Below are positions 45,540 to 57,779 of a stretch of DNA of 64,000 bases, in pieces; position 1 is the stretch's first letter, and each line of letters opens with the position of its first letter. A program made the translations under genes and the position numbers. This DNA comes from Hysterium pulicare CBS 123377 (taxonomy: Eukaryota > Ascomycota > Dothideomycetes > Hysteriales > Hysteriaceae): assembly GCA_000467715.1 (NCBI GenBank), contig AJFK01000202.1:62001-126000 (forward strand), in the 5' to 3' direction. The notes below the pieces were generated by a model, which saw nothing but the letters and a program-made list of their open reading frames with translations, was not told the origin of the DNA and searched no databases.

Positions 45540-46716
45540 TCAACTCTCATTTTCCCCATCAGACTCCTCCTTCACAATATCCCTCCCCGTCTTCTCAGTC
45601 TCCCTAACAACTTCCGCCTCAGCAATCGTCCTCACCTCAAACTTAAGCGAACAAGGAGCCTTTCCCTCCCTTTTTTGCCGCGCCTCAAGCCTATCCTTGT
45701 AATAAAAATGTAAACCCCAGAACTCCTTCGTCTTTTGCTTTAGCGCTGGATCTTTCTCTATGTTCGTAATGCCTTTTTTGAGGTTTTCAACCGCTCGACG
45801 AAGAAAGCTGAGGTACGCGGTCCAGACATCGTCGGGAGTTGCGTCTTTGCCTCTCAGTCGCCAGAAGGAACCCGCGTTGATGGTGTGCACGATTTTTCGT
45901 TCGGCTCGACCATCTAGATAAAACAAAGACTTTATCAGGTCATCTCACCCAACCCCCCAAAATGGGAGATGTGCTCAGGAAAGAAAACTCACCAAGCTCT
46001 CTCACAAACCCAGGCATGACACCATAAGCATGAAGAAACCCCAACTCTTGCGCTCCATTCCACCCATCCGAGCCATAATACCACGCATCTCGAGCCGCGT
46101 CCAGACCCATATTGTGATCCCCATCTCTGATCCTGTCTTTCTGCTGCTGAGCTCGGATCATGGCGCGAAGTCTCTCTGTCTCGGCTACGTGGCGTGTAAG
46201 ATAGATTCCTTGCGTGTTGAGTTCGCGCTGGATGTCGGCGAGGCGGAATGTGGCATTCCTCTTGGCTAGGCGGCTGGGGATCGAGTGACGGTGCGAAATA
46301 GCTTCGTAGTTACAGGTGAAGTATTTGGGTGTTCGTGTGCCTTGCTCGCTGTAGCGGGCAAGGTGTCGTGGTGGCTTGGGCTCCAGATTTTCGGTGGGTG
46401 GAGAGCGCTTGACTTTCTTCGAGGTGCCTACCAGGTTATCTGGAGAGTGAGGGCGCTTGAGTTGTTGCCAACCCTTAACTCTGCGAATGTTTTTCGCGGC
46501 GTTTTGAACTATGGCCTCGGCAGTATCCTGGTACTCGGTGGGAACTGGGCCCATAGGATCAGTATAACTTCTGGGCACTGGGCTCTTCCTGTATTTCTCG
46601 CTCGCAAATGGGTCGTGAGCGCGCCTGAATTTTGGGAAAGGCTCGGTTGCTTCGTCTCGATTCTTTCTTCGGCTCTTGTTCGTACGTAAGAGTTTCTTGA
46701 GGACTTTGAGAGCCAT
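45540..46716 (-). CDS. Hypothetical basic protein
   Basis: Two exons, 46716-45993 and 45913-45540, encode 365 residues. The start is MALKVLKKLLRTNKSRRKNRDE, strongly basic. The middle contains LADIQRELNTQGIYLTRHVAETERLRAMIRAQ (helical) and a Trp/Tyr-rich AWYYGSDGWNGAQELGFLHAYGVMPGF. After the intron, RKIVHTINAGSFWRLRGKDATPDDVWTAYL continues a folded domain, and the tail is acidic. I recognise no family. Splice phase and amino-acid character support a real, probably lineage-restricted, gene. Confidence 0.7.
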
Positions 46717-48644
46717 GGCGAGCGAGAGGATTTGTAGAAGTTGTGGTATGTGGGATGAGTTAACCCTGAAAACGAGTGACGGGTAAGTTGAGTAAATGTT
46801 TGATTATGTCAATAATGGGGTATTGGTGGAGGAAAGTCGAAAAAAGAACAGTGGAAATGCTGAGGTGAATATCCTACCATCTTGGAAAGAGCAGGAGGAA
46901 AGCATGCTCTAGCATTGTAGCGTGAAGTATTACTGAAAGAGGAAGTGAGTACGTTCGATGTTAAGCAGGAGCTTTTCGTGTCCCTGTTGGGCCAGACTCT
47001 ATCACCTCGAATGGCTTGGTTCCTCAAAAGTGTCAGGTGTCTGACAACCTGGCAATAGTCATGATTGCTGGTGCTCAATGCGGTTACTTCAGATACCGAA
47101 TGAAGTCTTGGGGGATGAGTTGACTCTCCGAGAGAAGACTTCAGCGTGCTGAAAGCTACAGGACGTCGTCGGGCGTGTGCGCATTTGTCCTCACACCATG
47201 GGGGTGGTTACGATCGTGGTTTCCTGATTCGGAAATCTCCCATGTCACGTGTTCCCTCGTTATCTTCCGCGAGGTACTCCGTAGAAATCATATACTCGAC
47301 GGAAGATTACTTCGACGTCTAAAGTACAGTGATGTTTCGTTGCGTGTTCCGCCATTGGTGATCCTTCACAGCGCTTCGTCGACTATTCGGATCCTTTTCG
47401 TATGCCAGCTCGTTTGATGAAACCTTATGGAGGATGAGAAGGATGGTGATCCAGACTATGACAGCCGTAAGAAATCGCTATGCAATGTGCTATGTTACAC
47501 TCCTGGGAAGTAGCAAAGAAGCACAGAACAGCTGTTGGAGTGATATCAGCGCATGGATGCTTCTAGGCCAAACCTCAGCTGAGCAAGGGTCTAATGCACA
47601 TGCGGTGAGGCAATAAGACGGATTGTAGAATTAGCTCCAGGAAAAACATTTTAAAGATGCGGCCCGATTGAGCTATATCTTACCCAGTCTAGAACGAAGC
47701 CTTGCTGCTCTAAGGTCCTTGGGTCGGCGTGTCCAAATGAAGAGGATGAAATGCGTGCAGCAGCACTGCCACAGTTTCGAGAGCTGGAATTAAAATGGAG
47801 AAAGGTGATACTCAGCCAGGAAAGAAGACGCGACCTGCATGTGGCCCACACACTGTGGGTTTCATCTCCTTGTCGTTTCATTCGTGGTGCCACAGCCACA
47901 TTTGGACCCGGCTATGACGAATTGCATTACGAACATAGTAGTATTGGCCGCACTCATCAGCCTCCCTTTCCACTTTTAATGAAGACGATGATGAAGCCAA
48001 ATAGAACAGTTTCAGTGCTGCATGGACCCTTTATCAGTCCTCATCTTCGTCCAGCACCTGTGACGTAAGGGTAAATCCCTGCCCTGAGATAATCCCTCAC
48101 CAGGTCCGTGATCTTCACCGCATCCAAGAAAGCTTAGTTGAGCTTAGCCATCCTTGATTCGCCCTGAATTCGGATCGCCAAGTCCGCTAAAAGGCTTGAT
48201 TGCGAGTGAAATGAGCTTAGCCAGCTTATCCCGAGCTGAAAAAGCGTTACGCCGCCAGAGCCAGCCGAATAATGGGGCATGACACGCAGCATTCGAACGC
48301 ATCCATGTGGAGGGCCGCGTGCGCGTATTGGTGCGATTCACTCGTAATCATGGATAGAAGTGGCTGAGCAACTGTCATAAAGGGGATTGGCTACGTGGAA
48401 GTGTTGCAGCGGTCAGTCGCGTCTGGGGCTGTCGGTGGGCATGGGCGCTGGTTGGCTGGCTGCACCTCTAAGTTTTGTCTGAGGGAAGCGGAAGGGGCGG
48501 TGGACATTCCGCAACGTAGATAAGAAGCCCGGCCCCGCTCACTGCTCCTGTCTTCTTTCTTCTTCTTCATTCCAACAACTGCTCAACACTTCGATACCAA
48601 CGACCGCCAGAGACACTCTCCAAGCCCCCAAGGCATTACAACAA
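46717..48644. other. Gene-poor interval
   Basis: The interval is 1.9 kb without a supported gene. The plus frame around 47735-47830 reads NEEDEMRAAALPQFREL then ELKWRKVILSQERRR, which looks protein-like but has no start or splice context. The last 200 bp should be the metallothionein-like promoter; it contains a GATA-type AGATAAG near 48520 and a CT-rich leader. Confidence 0.4.
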
Positions 48645-48709
48645 GTGAGTATATCTCCATTTCCTCAATTGCTATCTGAGATCGGGTTTGCTGACTTTAC
48701 CCTCTGCAG
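48645..48709 (+). other. Predicted 5' UTR intron
   Basis: GTGAGT donor at 48645, CTGAC branch candidate near 48691 and CTGCAG acceptor ending at 48709. It lies 41 nt upstream of the small Cys-rich ORF and interrupts no frame, so it is a leader intron of that gene. Confidence 0.6.
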
Positions 48710-48750
48710 ACTACATTCAAATCACCACACAAACCCAATCCACAATCAAA

Positions 48751-48864
48751 ATGCCAGGCAGCACCGTCTCCTCCATCATCAAGCCCAAGCCCATCAAGAC
48801 CTCTTGCGGCGAGGCCTGCGACTGCTGCGGCTGTGACGAGTCCTGCTGGTGCGTCGTCATGTAA
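48751..48864 (+). CDS. Metallothionein-like cysteine-rich peptide, 37 residues
   Basis: The ATG at 48751 follows a purine-rich CACAATCAAA context, and the ORF ends at TAA 48862-48864. The first half is plain (MPGSTVSSIIKPKPIKTS); the second is CGEACDCCGCDESCWC, seven cysteines in the pattern C-x3-C-x-C-C-x-C-x3-C-x-C, then VVM. Dense C-x-C and C-C pairs with almost no aromatics (one Trp) are the hallmark of metallothioneins, which bind copper, zinc or cadmium in the cytosol; fungal ones are often only 25-40 residues. A 5' UTR intron and a CT-rich leader support transcription. The exact family is not one I can name, and metal choice is unknown. Confidence 0.6.
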   Translation: MPGSTVSSIIKPKPIKTSCGEACDCCGCDESCWCVVM

Positions 48865-51407
48865 AGCACCTCGATCCAACCAATCGACAACGAACGTCCG
48901 ACTGCCCAGTACGAGATCGACCAATCGGTGTTTGATGGAAGGACTACAACTTGCGAAATCATGGATATGAGCGGATATCAGGAATGGGGGCTTATCGGAA
49001 GGGTTTGATTTGACGTCAACCTATGCTGTCTTCATCCTTTACTCCTTTTGAGAGATCACAACTTCATCAATGAAATCTCTCTATTGAGTCACACTTCCTA
49101 TGTTTTGTGATGTCAAGTGACCCCATTGACTCGTGTCCGCTGCTTGTGAAATCCGCAAGAATTTCTACCCAACCTCCATTCTGCGGCCAAGGACTACCAG
49201 AAATGTCTGCAGATGCACCGTCGAGATTAGAACATTCATTTGAGTTCTTACTTCATCTCCTACTCTCTCCCAAGCTTTCGCGCACCTTGCACATAACTTC
49301 CGTTCTCTCATGTATCTCACAATATCCCTTCCCTGCATACGCCTCACATTGATTTGCACTCCCTACGTACCCCTAGTGATGGCATCAAGTGCCTAGGCGA
49401 TAGCCCGAATTTTATTCCTTTACCCTCGCAAGGTCAAACTGTTCCTTCTCCAGCAGGTTCTGGAGCCTCAGTATGGATCAATTCGCCTTTCATGATATCC
49501 CCGACTCCATGGAGTATATTCCGAGCACAACTCATCAACCCCTATTATTCTATATTGGATACTCCCAAGGTACAGCGCAAGCTTTCGCTTCACAACGCCT
49601 CCATTTGTCTAAGTTTCAGCGACAAATTAGAGGTTTTCCTTATGTTATCATCCACTATATCACCTAAAACACTAATCTCTACTGTCATAAATATATTTAC
49701 AAAGTGTCTCTAAAAGTCATCTTTCTTGCTTTTAGCAGAGGAATAAATATTGAACTGCTACAATGTGCTGAGTTATCAAAACATGTCTCATAATTATTTA
49801 TATCGGAAGTGATCATCTCGTTCAGCATTCCCAACGTAAATCTCATGTCCCAATCTTCCCATACAGGCAGCTCATCTGTCCAAAAACCATGTGTTCCGTG
49901 CCAAAGCCCGGTAATATCTAAGACTTTGAATTGAAGACATCGAATGGGTGTTTGGACATTGTCTACCCGACAAAGACGCGAAGAATCAAGAAGAGACGTA
50001 GTGAAGAAGCTGAAGTTGTGCAACAGGTCTGTTGCCGCGAAAGCGCTTGCGCATGTCATTTTGCCCGCGCTTGCAGATGCACGCATGAGCTGTTGGCACC
50101 GGTTGGGGAGAGTCTCTTTGAGGGGATATCGGATGCAGTCGGAAGGGGAGTGACGGACAGCCATTATGATACCTAGGCAATCAAGATACGCTTGATTATG
50201 TGCCAAGGAAAAGTTCTTGTATCCAAGTCATGAGATCTGGTTCATACCGATCCAAGCTTTGGAAGATTTATCGAACACCATGTAAACGATACCTCATCGT
50301 CATAATGAAAAGAAAAAATACCTAGGCAAAGTCGATTTAAACTCCAACTTTAGAGAGAGGCTACCTTCAATCAGGAGAAGGGGGTCATCTCATCTCCGAT
50401 AATCGTTAAGATTTTTTTGCTAAGTAGAAAGAATCGGCGTATATGGTGTTTTGACTGTTTGGAAGTCGTGGCCAGGTGATGGAGCGGGGATGCTGGAGAG
50501 AAAGATCTTGTCCAGCGCTGTCATTTACTCGGAGTCTCCAGCCATAAATGCAACAATTTTGTGTGTGTATAGAGGAGTTTCGATAACCAAAGCGATTGCG
50601 AGAGAGTGTGACCGCTGGTGAAGCAGGGGTAACGTTTGTCAGCTCGATGCGGTTTAGCGAGTTCGACTAAGGTGAAAGTTTAAATCGGACTTCGAAAGTA
50701 CCCAATATCAAGGTGCTCGACCAGCTTGCGGCCGCCAATATAAGAGAATCATATATCTTTTCATTTCTTTGTGCGATCTCGCCAATCGCATCTTGAGTGG
50801 GTTTCAGGCTCGTTCTTATAGATACTGTCCATGGCGTGGCTTTACTTGAGGGAAGTAGTACAAGCTTTGTGCCACATCTTGTCATTTGTGGGAAGCTGAA
50901 AATGATCAGATCATGCAATATAATCGAGGAATTCCAAAGCTCTTCCTCACCCGTTGAGAAACTCGAAGCAGAAGTGCATATTCAGGTAGCAAGGCTGCGA
51001 AAAATCCTGTACCAATATATTGATGGATTGGAAACGACTACGTGATATCAAGGAAACACAGTCTAGAAACTCCCAATCGCAAGGTGAGTCGTAACCCAAG
51101 AGGCAAAAAGGAGACTAGAAACATTGCGTAGGAGATTCTAGAATATATCGCGAGATAAAAGCGTCCCCGAAACGCTGCAAATCCAAACACTTGTATAAAT
51201 ATCGCAAACGAATAGTTCAAAGACAAGCGTATGAAATCTAGGAATATCGCACACTTTACAAAAGATATCTTGAGGTCGATAGAAGGCCGTTAAATTCGCA
51301 TTTCTGGAAGAAAATTTCCAAAGTCCTTTGAGACCTGCTCAACGTATCAAACGGATGAAGAAACCCTCCCGAGCAATATGGTTACTGCTCACGTTCTATA
51401 TGTAGTA
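48865..51407. other. Gene-poor interval
   Basis: The interval is 2.5 kb without a secure gene. Two weak minus-strand candidates exist: one at 49697-50164 (listed) and an 83-codon frame at 50667-50918 that lacks recognisable features. Two ACCTAGGC motifs occur at about 50171 and 50322. Confidence 0.4.
49697..50164 (-). CDS. Doubtful Trp-rich ORF, 155 residues
   Basis: The first ATG is at 50162-50164; the frame extends further only to a TTG. The segment ITGLWHGTHGFWTDELPV continuing as WEDWDMRFTLGMLNEMI has five Trp in about thirty residues and looks protein-like. There is no domain, no intron and no homologue I recognise. An open frame of this length could occur by chance in a 64 kb window. 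Confidence 0.25.
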   Translation of the reverse strand: MAVRHSPSDCIRYPLKETLPNRCQQLMRASASAGKMTCASAFAATDLLHNFSFFTTSLLDSSRLCRVDNVQTPIRCLQFKVLDITGLWHGTHGFWTDELPVWEDWDMRFTLGMLNEMITSDINNYETCFDNSAHCSSSIFIPLLKARKMTFRDTL

Positions 51408-53117
51408 CTATCGGATGCTACTAATAATCTGCGAGTTCTGCAAAAGTGTCTGTATTCGATTCCAATTCACCGGATCCGGAGGTGGTTCATCGTGTTCTAT
51501 TCTCAAGTGGTCAATAAGGTCTTCTCTCCCCTCGAAGTTCATTTTCTCGTTCGGACACAGGTGGCATCTATACCGAATACCGAAAGCGTATCTTTCCCAA
51601 TCCGAGGTTTGAGACCGCCTCCGTCGAGATTCGACGAGAAGTTTTGCGGCACTCTTGAGAACAGCTCGATTTCTTGGCTCTTGGCAATATCTGGCCGTTT
51701 GTTTCTCGATTTCTTTGAAGGTGGTGTCGCCTAGTGGGTCTACTCTCCAGAGATTCAAATCATATTCGGGAAGATCTCGTGGCCCGGTGAGACGGATGGG
51801 CTTGCATCCTCCGGGCAGCTCTCGAGGAAGGTAATCTTGGTCCATGTGCCTTTCATAACGAGTTCGTCTGTCTGAACCACAACCAATGCTGATTAGTATT
51901 GATAGTCGACGTTCAGCACCGACTCTCTGGGACAGCGAGGTATGGTATTGATTGATCTCCTCCATGAAATCAAAGGATGGATTCGTGGTTAGTATTGAAC
52001 CATCGCGGTATTTCTTACTTCCTATGGAAACGCATTTGAAGTACTTGGGAGCCGCTGCCGTTGCCTTGCATGCTTCTAGAATAGAGATGCCCTCATTCTC
52101 CAAACTTGGTTCGTTCTTCTTCTCGAATGAACAGAAAATGTGAGCTTGCCCTTGCACGGATCCAGAAGTCACTTCGGTGGTAAGCACCAATCTGGCCCGT
52201 TATCAGTACTGGAATCGAGAATCTCCTTTAGCGTACTTACGTCTTGCACATATAATCATCCGACGCGAGGTTTTCATCGAGTTTCAGCTCATCCCCAATG
52301 CTAATAAACGTATCACAATTTAGATGGATCCATTGAATTCTGGTTTCACGCCAGCCTGACAGGATGTCTTTGAGAGCAGCGTCAAGTCCCTTGGTGTTGG
52401 TCCTCGAGATTGCTCTCTTAAACTTCCCGAGTGGGCCATGGTGCGATTCCTGGCGCGCCATGACCTTTTTGAAGCGGTCAATCGTTTGGTCAACACTGAG
52501 CTGCAGACGTCCCAACATGACTGCATTCAACCTATATTTTTCAACTTGGTGAACGATTGAGAACGGGAAAGGGACTTACCCGCCTGTGCTTGTACCCCCG
52601 ATAAAATCGAAATAATGGCAAGGTAAATAGACCTTTTCCATACCTTTGACGCGTGAAGTCATGTAAGATGGTGACTTGTTTCTCTCTGGATCCCGGAAAT
52701 GGAGCAAAGGGGAATCTTTACTGCAGGAGCAGTAGTCGTCTAACGACTGTTCCAAGTCCGCAACATGTCTCATCAACTCCCGCAACACCAATAAAGAGGA
52801 GTAGCCACGAATACCTCCGCCATCTGTTCATTCGAGAGCATGTTAAAACGTGTCTACATCAATGAGGCACGGGTCTCACGTATTCACTTACCGAGGCTGA
52901 GAAGCGACGTTTGAGACCAAGGGTTTTGAGAGCCTACAGAACTGGTCAAATCCTGGGAGTTGAGTGCTGCAGAGAGTCCCGAATCCGTCTTTGGAGTAGG
53001 TAGGTCATTCTCACTCATGGAAGAGAGAGGATTCGAAAATCTTTCCTTAGTCGTCGAGCCTTGGGGTCCATTCCAAGAGTGCGGCCGAGACGGTCCATCG
53101 CCGCCCTTGATGCTCAT
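51408..53117 (-). CDS. Patatin-like phospholipase with C-terminal C2H2 finger
   Basis: Four exons, 53117-52892, 52823-52580, 52531-52241 and 52191-51408, encode 514 residues. The ATG at 53115-53117 is used because the longer frame starts at TTG. After a Ser-rich N-terminus of about 70 residues, the patatin fold shows DGGGIRGY (oxyanion hole, 76-83), GTSTGG with nucleophile Ser154, and the dyad Asp in YRDGS (Asp317; DGS rather than the usual DGA/DGG). The catalytic Ser-Asp dyad is therefore present and lipid acyl hydrolase activity is expected. At about 461-487 the sequence YRCHLC...LIDHLRIEH fits a C2H2 zinc finger (C-x2-C-x15-H-x4-H). Fungal patatin domains occur in NLRs and allorecognition proteins; here the protein lacks a NACHT domain. 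Confidence 0.92.
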
Positions 53118-54162
53118 TGCGAGAGATGGATAGCTCAGGGTTCCCGACAATAAGTGCTATAAGATTGTTGTAGTAGTTATCGTATCTGAAATTTGACATA
53201 GTCGCCGAAGGTGAGGAGGATGGATAGAAGCTGATCGGACTGCGACGGCATCATGCAGGTGATCACTGTTTTATTCAGGCTTCAGCCCCGCGTGGCGTAC
53301 TCCTGACGAACGAATGACTGCCTGGCCGCCACTCAATTCTGGCCTACTGCAGGGAATCAATCCTCAAGTAGTTTGGCTTGATTGGTTCTAAAATTCGACG
53401 CTGCAAGGCTGGAAGGCCTCATTATTGGGTTCAGGGCACTGCCTTTCTCACCGGCAGATCTGATGCCTGAGGCGTCGGAGCTGATAAATTGTTCAAAGGC
53501 GGCTGGGATGAGAAAATCACGCAGCCACTGTCTTCAACTTGCATTATGCAGGCGAAAGTCCGTTTTCATATGCCGGATATGGACAGCCTCCGAAAGCCAC
53601 ATTAGGAGATTTCCACACCATCTCGACAATGCCAATACTGGACTATGCCGCCAGTGGTCGCCCACCTTCCAACTTGATTAAGCTCACACAAGGCTCGAAA
53701 TCGCCAGGACTTCCCCTAAAACATTGAGGCAATGTCAAAGCCGAGGCGTTTCGAATGACTTGAACTCTAGTCTATCCACCTTGTAGGCTCACTGGCAAAA
53801 TAAGGCAGCCAACAGTTATTATTCTCGAAAAACATGCCAAAACATCTATCCGTGCCCAATAATGCAACAAACTAGCCAACAATTCAATCGTTGACAAATA
53901 ATCAAAAAAAGTTTTGTACACTCCGTCCCATATGCTTGGTTCATCTAGACATATACATGTACTTGAGGAGTATAGCCTGACAAATCCCATTTGTAAACAT
54001 ACAGTTTTATACACCGCCCAATGCTCTAATATCTAGACGTGCGAGCTGACGAAGTGGCCTCGGTAGGCGAGAGACGTAAGAAATACGCTCGAAAAGTGGA
54101 GCACGGCGACTCAAATGGTACATTAGAAGTTGTTCATGAGCCTGGACTGGAGAACGCATCGC
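53118..54162. other. Intergenic region upstream of the patatin gene
   Basis: This is a spacer of about 1 kb. The plus frame over 53539-53727 (GESPFSYAGYGQPPKAT, LDYAASGRPPSNL) reads like the tail of a protein but starts only at TTG and stands alone; it may be a gene relic. No other candidate. Confidence 0.35.
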
Positions 54163-56866
54163 TTATTGTTTCTCCTGGCGGCCGTCATGGGTCAGCGCAT
54201 GTTTCAGCGGTGAGGGTGTGCAAAACTGATCTCTTACATCTAATTCATTATTCGTGATCATCATGACACGAACCAAGCCCATACAGCGAAGAGGTGTGAA
54301 TCGTGATGGAAGCTTGAGTATCTGACGAGGTGGTGGCGTTAGGACCATTTGCCTCCACCGCGGGAGGGATACCAGCTGACCTCTGGTTGCTGCCATCACA
54401 GAGTCAGTATTTTTTACCCTCAGGACATTTGGTTGACTCACGATCCATCCCTCGGATTCGATGAAGCTGTGGTCGGGAACCTCTCTGAGATTTGTTTCGA
54501 TGGTACGCCATGTAGAACTTTCCTGGAATTTCAGAAATCGGTACGATCTTCCAACTGTGTTTTCGTGTGAAGAGCCTAACCTCTCCTTCATGGAGTTCGA
54601 AAGTGGTGCGTCGAGTAACGGTACCGATTTCTTCGTTGGTGAGCTTCGAGTTGGAAGAACCAGAAGAAACGCGAAAGTCGACGGACATGTGATCACTTTG
54701 GGTATCCGCGCTCGGTGCTTTAGGAATGTATTGTCTAGGAATGTGGAGATGCTCATTGCTCTGAGGGTTATCGATCTGGAAAGTAGGCAGATCTTGAGAG
54801 GACGAAACGTTCCCTCCTGGACCGATAACCTTAGCTGTCTCTGCCGTTACTTGCAAAGGCTGGTTATCGATTCCATCTGGAAATTGCGCAGGTGCAATAT
54901 GCTTTGGTAGATGTTCGAAGCTAGAACTCACAGCTAAGTCTTCTGCCTTATTTCGCACATCTAAGTTCGAGTTTTCTTCCTTAGAAACTTCCGGTATGGG
55001 TGCCATCTTTCTGTCTATTCTATTATCGCCCGCCTGGTGTTCTACCGGCACAGGATTATCGCGGACACCCCGATCGGTCTCTAATCGCCCCTGCTTTATG
55101 ACCTCTTTCAAAGATCCAAGTCTTTTGGGAATGGTGGAGGGATCATGAGCTGCTTCATTTTCGGGTACTTTCAAATCGTGGGGTAAACGTCGCGTCTGTT
55201 GCTCCGGCACCTGCAGCCTAGTTTCGTCCAATGCAGGCCCGGGCTGCACAGTGTCGCTGGCTGTCTGGTATCTAGGGGAAGTCTGTTGCCTTGATTCTCG
55301 GTTTGCACGTACGGCAGATCCTGGGTCAAGAGATGTACTCGATTGTTGTGTGGTTGGTCTTTGAAGATGATCAGGTCGTGGCTTATCATCATTCCACGAA
55401 GGAACAGACACATTGGTCTATCATGATTAGTCCTAAGCATCGATATATGGGAAGGTAGGTTGGGAGTTGTGATCATGGTTACCTTGCAGCTCAAACACTC
55501 CGTAGGGCAAAATTTGGAGAATGTCTTCAGAATCTCCTCAAGTGTGGGTCGAGAGGACGTTTCAGCAGCCATCATTGTTTCGATCATGGGAAGACCATCG
55601 CTGACAAGCCTTCCTTTAAATTGGGTCATCGAATCGTTCCCTTCTGTATCCGCGGCCACGAAATTTTCTCGTAGCCGTTGCATCCAAAGGGCCAGTTCGC
55701 CGCATTGTTGAAATTCCTGAAAGGATGCCTCTGCCTGTCTTGTATGAACACTCTTGATGACTGAAGGCAAGCAAGTCTGCACTTTCTCCGACAGAGTGGA
55801 AAGAGCTTCGCCTAAAATGACGCTGGCCATCTCTAGGAAAACGCAACCAAGCGAAAACACATCTTGCCCAAATCCTTGACGTTGCTCCTCCTCCGCGACT
55901 TCTTTTGGGGCATATCTAAATGTGCCGCCGGAAGGCCCTACCGATATGGGCTCGCCCTTGCTGAAGTACTTCTTGGAGAGACCAAAGTCGGCTAAAATAA
56001 TTGAACCCGTACGTTCGATAAGTATGTTCGCTGGTTTGATATCTTTATGTTTGATGTTGTTTCTTTGCAGGTATTGAAGTGTCCGGCAGAGACATGTAAA
56101 TGCCGAGCACAACCAGTGGAATCTTTCGCCTTCAATTGCTTTCGGAGAACACAGAAGTCGATCCATACTGAACGCCGCAACTGGGAATAAAAGGATGTAC
56201 ATCTTTTGCCCCAAGGTACAATCGCCGAGATAAGCTATGATGTGGTTATGCCGAATAGACTTCAAGATGCTCTTTTCACTTTTCGCGACCTCTCGGAGTT
56301 CGTTCTTGTATGGCATCTCCTTGACCGCTATCGTATCGTCAAATCCATGTTCTTGGTCAGTCACTTTGGCGGCGGAGATTATGGCGTTGGCCTTTCCAAG
56401 TTGACCTTTACTTGACTGGGGGCCACCCATCTTTTTCGGGGAATTCTTGGTGATGTGCGCCATTGCAATCAGGCCAGTGGAATCGAAGACCCCTGGCAAG
56501 AAAATCCCGTAAGGACATCGAAGATGCCTGTGCATTTGGCACTAGACTATCTTGACGGCTCTGTTCAGATCGACTACTTTGTGAGGTTGTGGTTGTTGTT
56601 GTGCCAACCGTTCTGTCTTTTACTTTAGCTTTCCTGAGCGGCCCAGGGGAGTCTCGCCCATCAGCTGGTCGGACAGTGTATGGTTTTGGGCTGCCCGTTC
56701 GAGGTACATAGCCATACGTCCCGCGGCGGTAAGATTCCGAGCTAGGCCATGGAGCAGCAGTGTGCGCGGCTTCCGGTGTGTGACTTCGTCCGACATTTGT
56801 TGGATCTGGACTGCCGGTATTTTCCTGCCTTTGAGACATCTGACCCCTCGAGTATATTACCTCCAT
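54163..56866 (-). CDS. Protein kinase with unrecognised C-terminal domain
   Basis: The gene begins at ATG 56864-56866 with a Ser/Thr-rich tail (VRPADGRDSPGPL). An intron in about 56480-56600 joins that frame to the kinase frame; its exact ends are uncertain (a GTAGTC donor near 56576 with a TTGCCAG acceptor is one in-phase choice). The kinase part runs to 55483, then 55417-54442 and 54389-54163. Kinase motifs are intact: IAVKEM, HKDIKPANIL (HKD for HRD), ADFGLS, RYAPKE and DVFSLGCVFLEM, so activity is expected. A long disordered linker follows, then a folded C-terminal region (TTFELHEGEVRLFTRKHSW, GKFYMAYHRNK, LVSLPRWRQMVL) I do not recognise. The gene is divergent from the HeLo-pseudokinase gene, 0.9 kb away. 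Confidence 0.85.
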
Positions 56867-57779
56867 TCACTACGAAGTGCGGCATTACTGGAAAAGTCTC
56901 AGTTCAAAGGTAGGGGGTGAGATAGTCGAATGGTCAAATCCTCTCTTCTGCGTAAAACAGTCGAATGGTTTAATCTTCTTTTTCACTAAATTTCTTTGTA
57001 CTCAGAGAATGGATGCGCCAATAGAAAGAGCGTTGAAATCCGGTGTTCGATGTGCCTGATGGGAGCTCCTCAAAAGGGGGCTTTGTCTGGCAGCGGCATT
57101 GCCAGCTAGGCACCGTAAATAAAAGCAGATAGCCTCCGATGATATGAAAAGAATGTGTCTGTATTATGGAGTTCTGAATAAAAAGAGGGCGTTGAAGCTG
57201 AAAAAAGCCATGGGCGACCGAGGAATCTCATCAGATGAGAGCGGAGCCTCAAACTCAGGGTTGCCTATTTTCGTTTTTCCTCTGCCGTGCGCCACCTGCA
57301 GAAAATATATGTGCGGTTCCGGAAACGGATTTACGAATGACAAGTTGTACATGCAGACAGCCCAATATCACGGCGCGACAAGGTTGTTATGCAAGCCACC
57401 CCTTGGCGTTCCCGGTGAACAACCAACAGATCGAGAGTCTCTTCAACTCTTGCTCATATGCCTCCAGGCGTTCGGTTGCCTCGCGGTGATCACAGACAAT
57501 ATGTTTTGAGGCTATTCGTGGGTTTCTGCAGCATGGCGCAGTGAGCTGAAATTGGGGCTCGGCGATGCATGCACAAAGTTCAAGGCGAGGAGTTTGAAAA
57601 GAAGCCTTGCCAAGTTCAAATACGCCCAAGCATTTCCTACCAGCCGCCTTGGAGAACCACCTGTTTTTCAGTGATTATCTCATTCAATACAGGCGGGAGC
57701 TTTCTCTGAACGCAAATCCTGTGACGTATTGAGAGTAGTCTTCAGCACCTAACAAGAAAGAAAACTCGGAAAAGCCAGC
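56867..57779. other. Shared divergent promoter of kinase and HeLo-pseudokinase genes
   Basis: These 913 bp lie between the two start codons. No convincing gene is present; the plus frame at 57144-57509 lacks features. Co-regulation of the pair from this region is inference. Confidence 0.5.

Noticed and set aside
46950-47030. Stretch with GTTAAGCAGGAGC resembling part of a 5S rRNA gene
   Set aside because: The flanking sequence does not match the 5S internal control region or the expected secondary structure.
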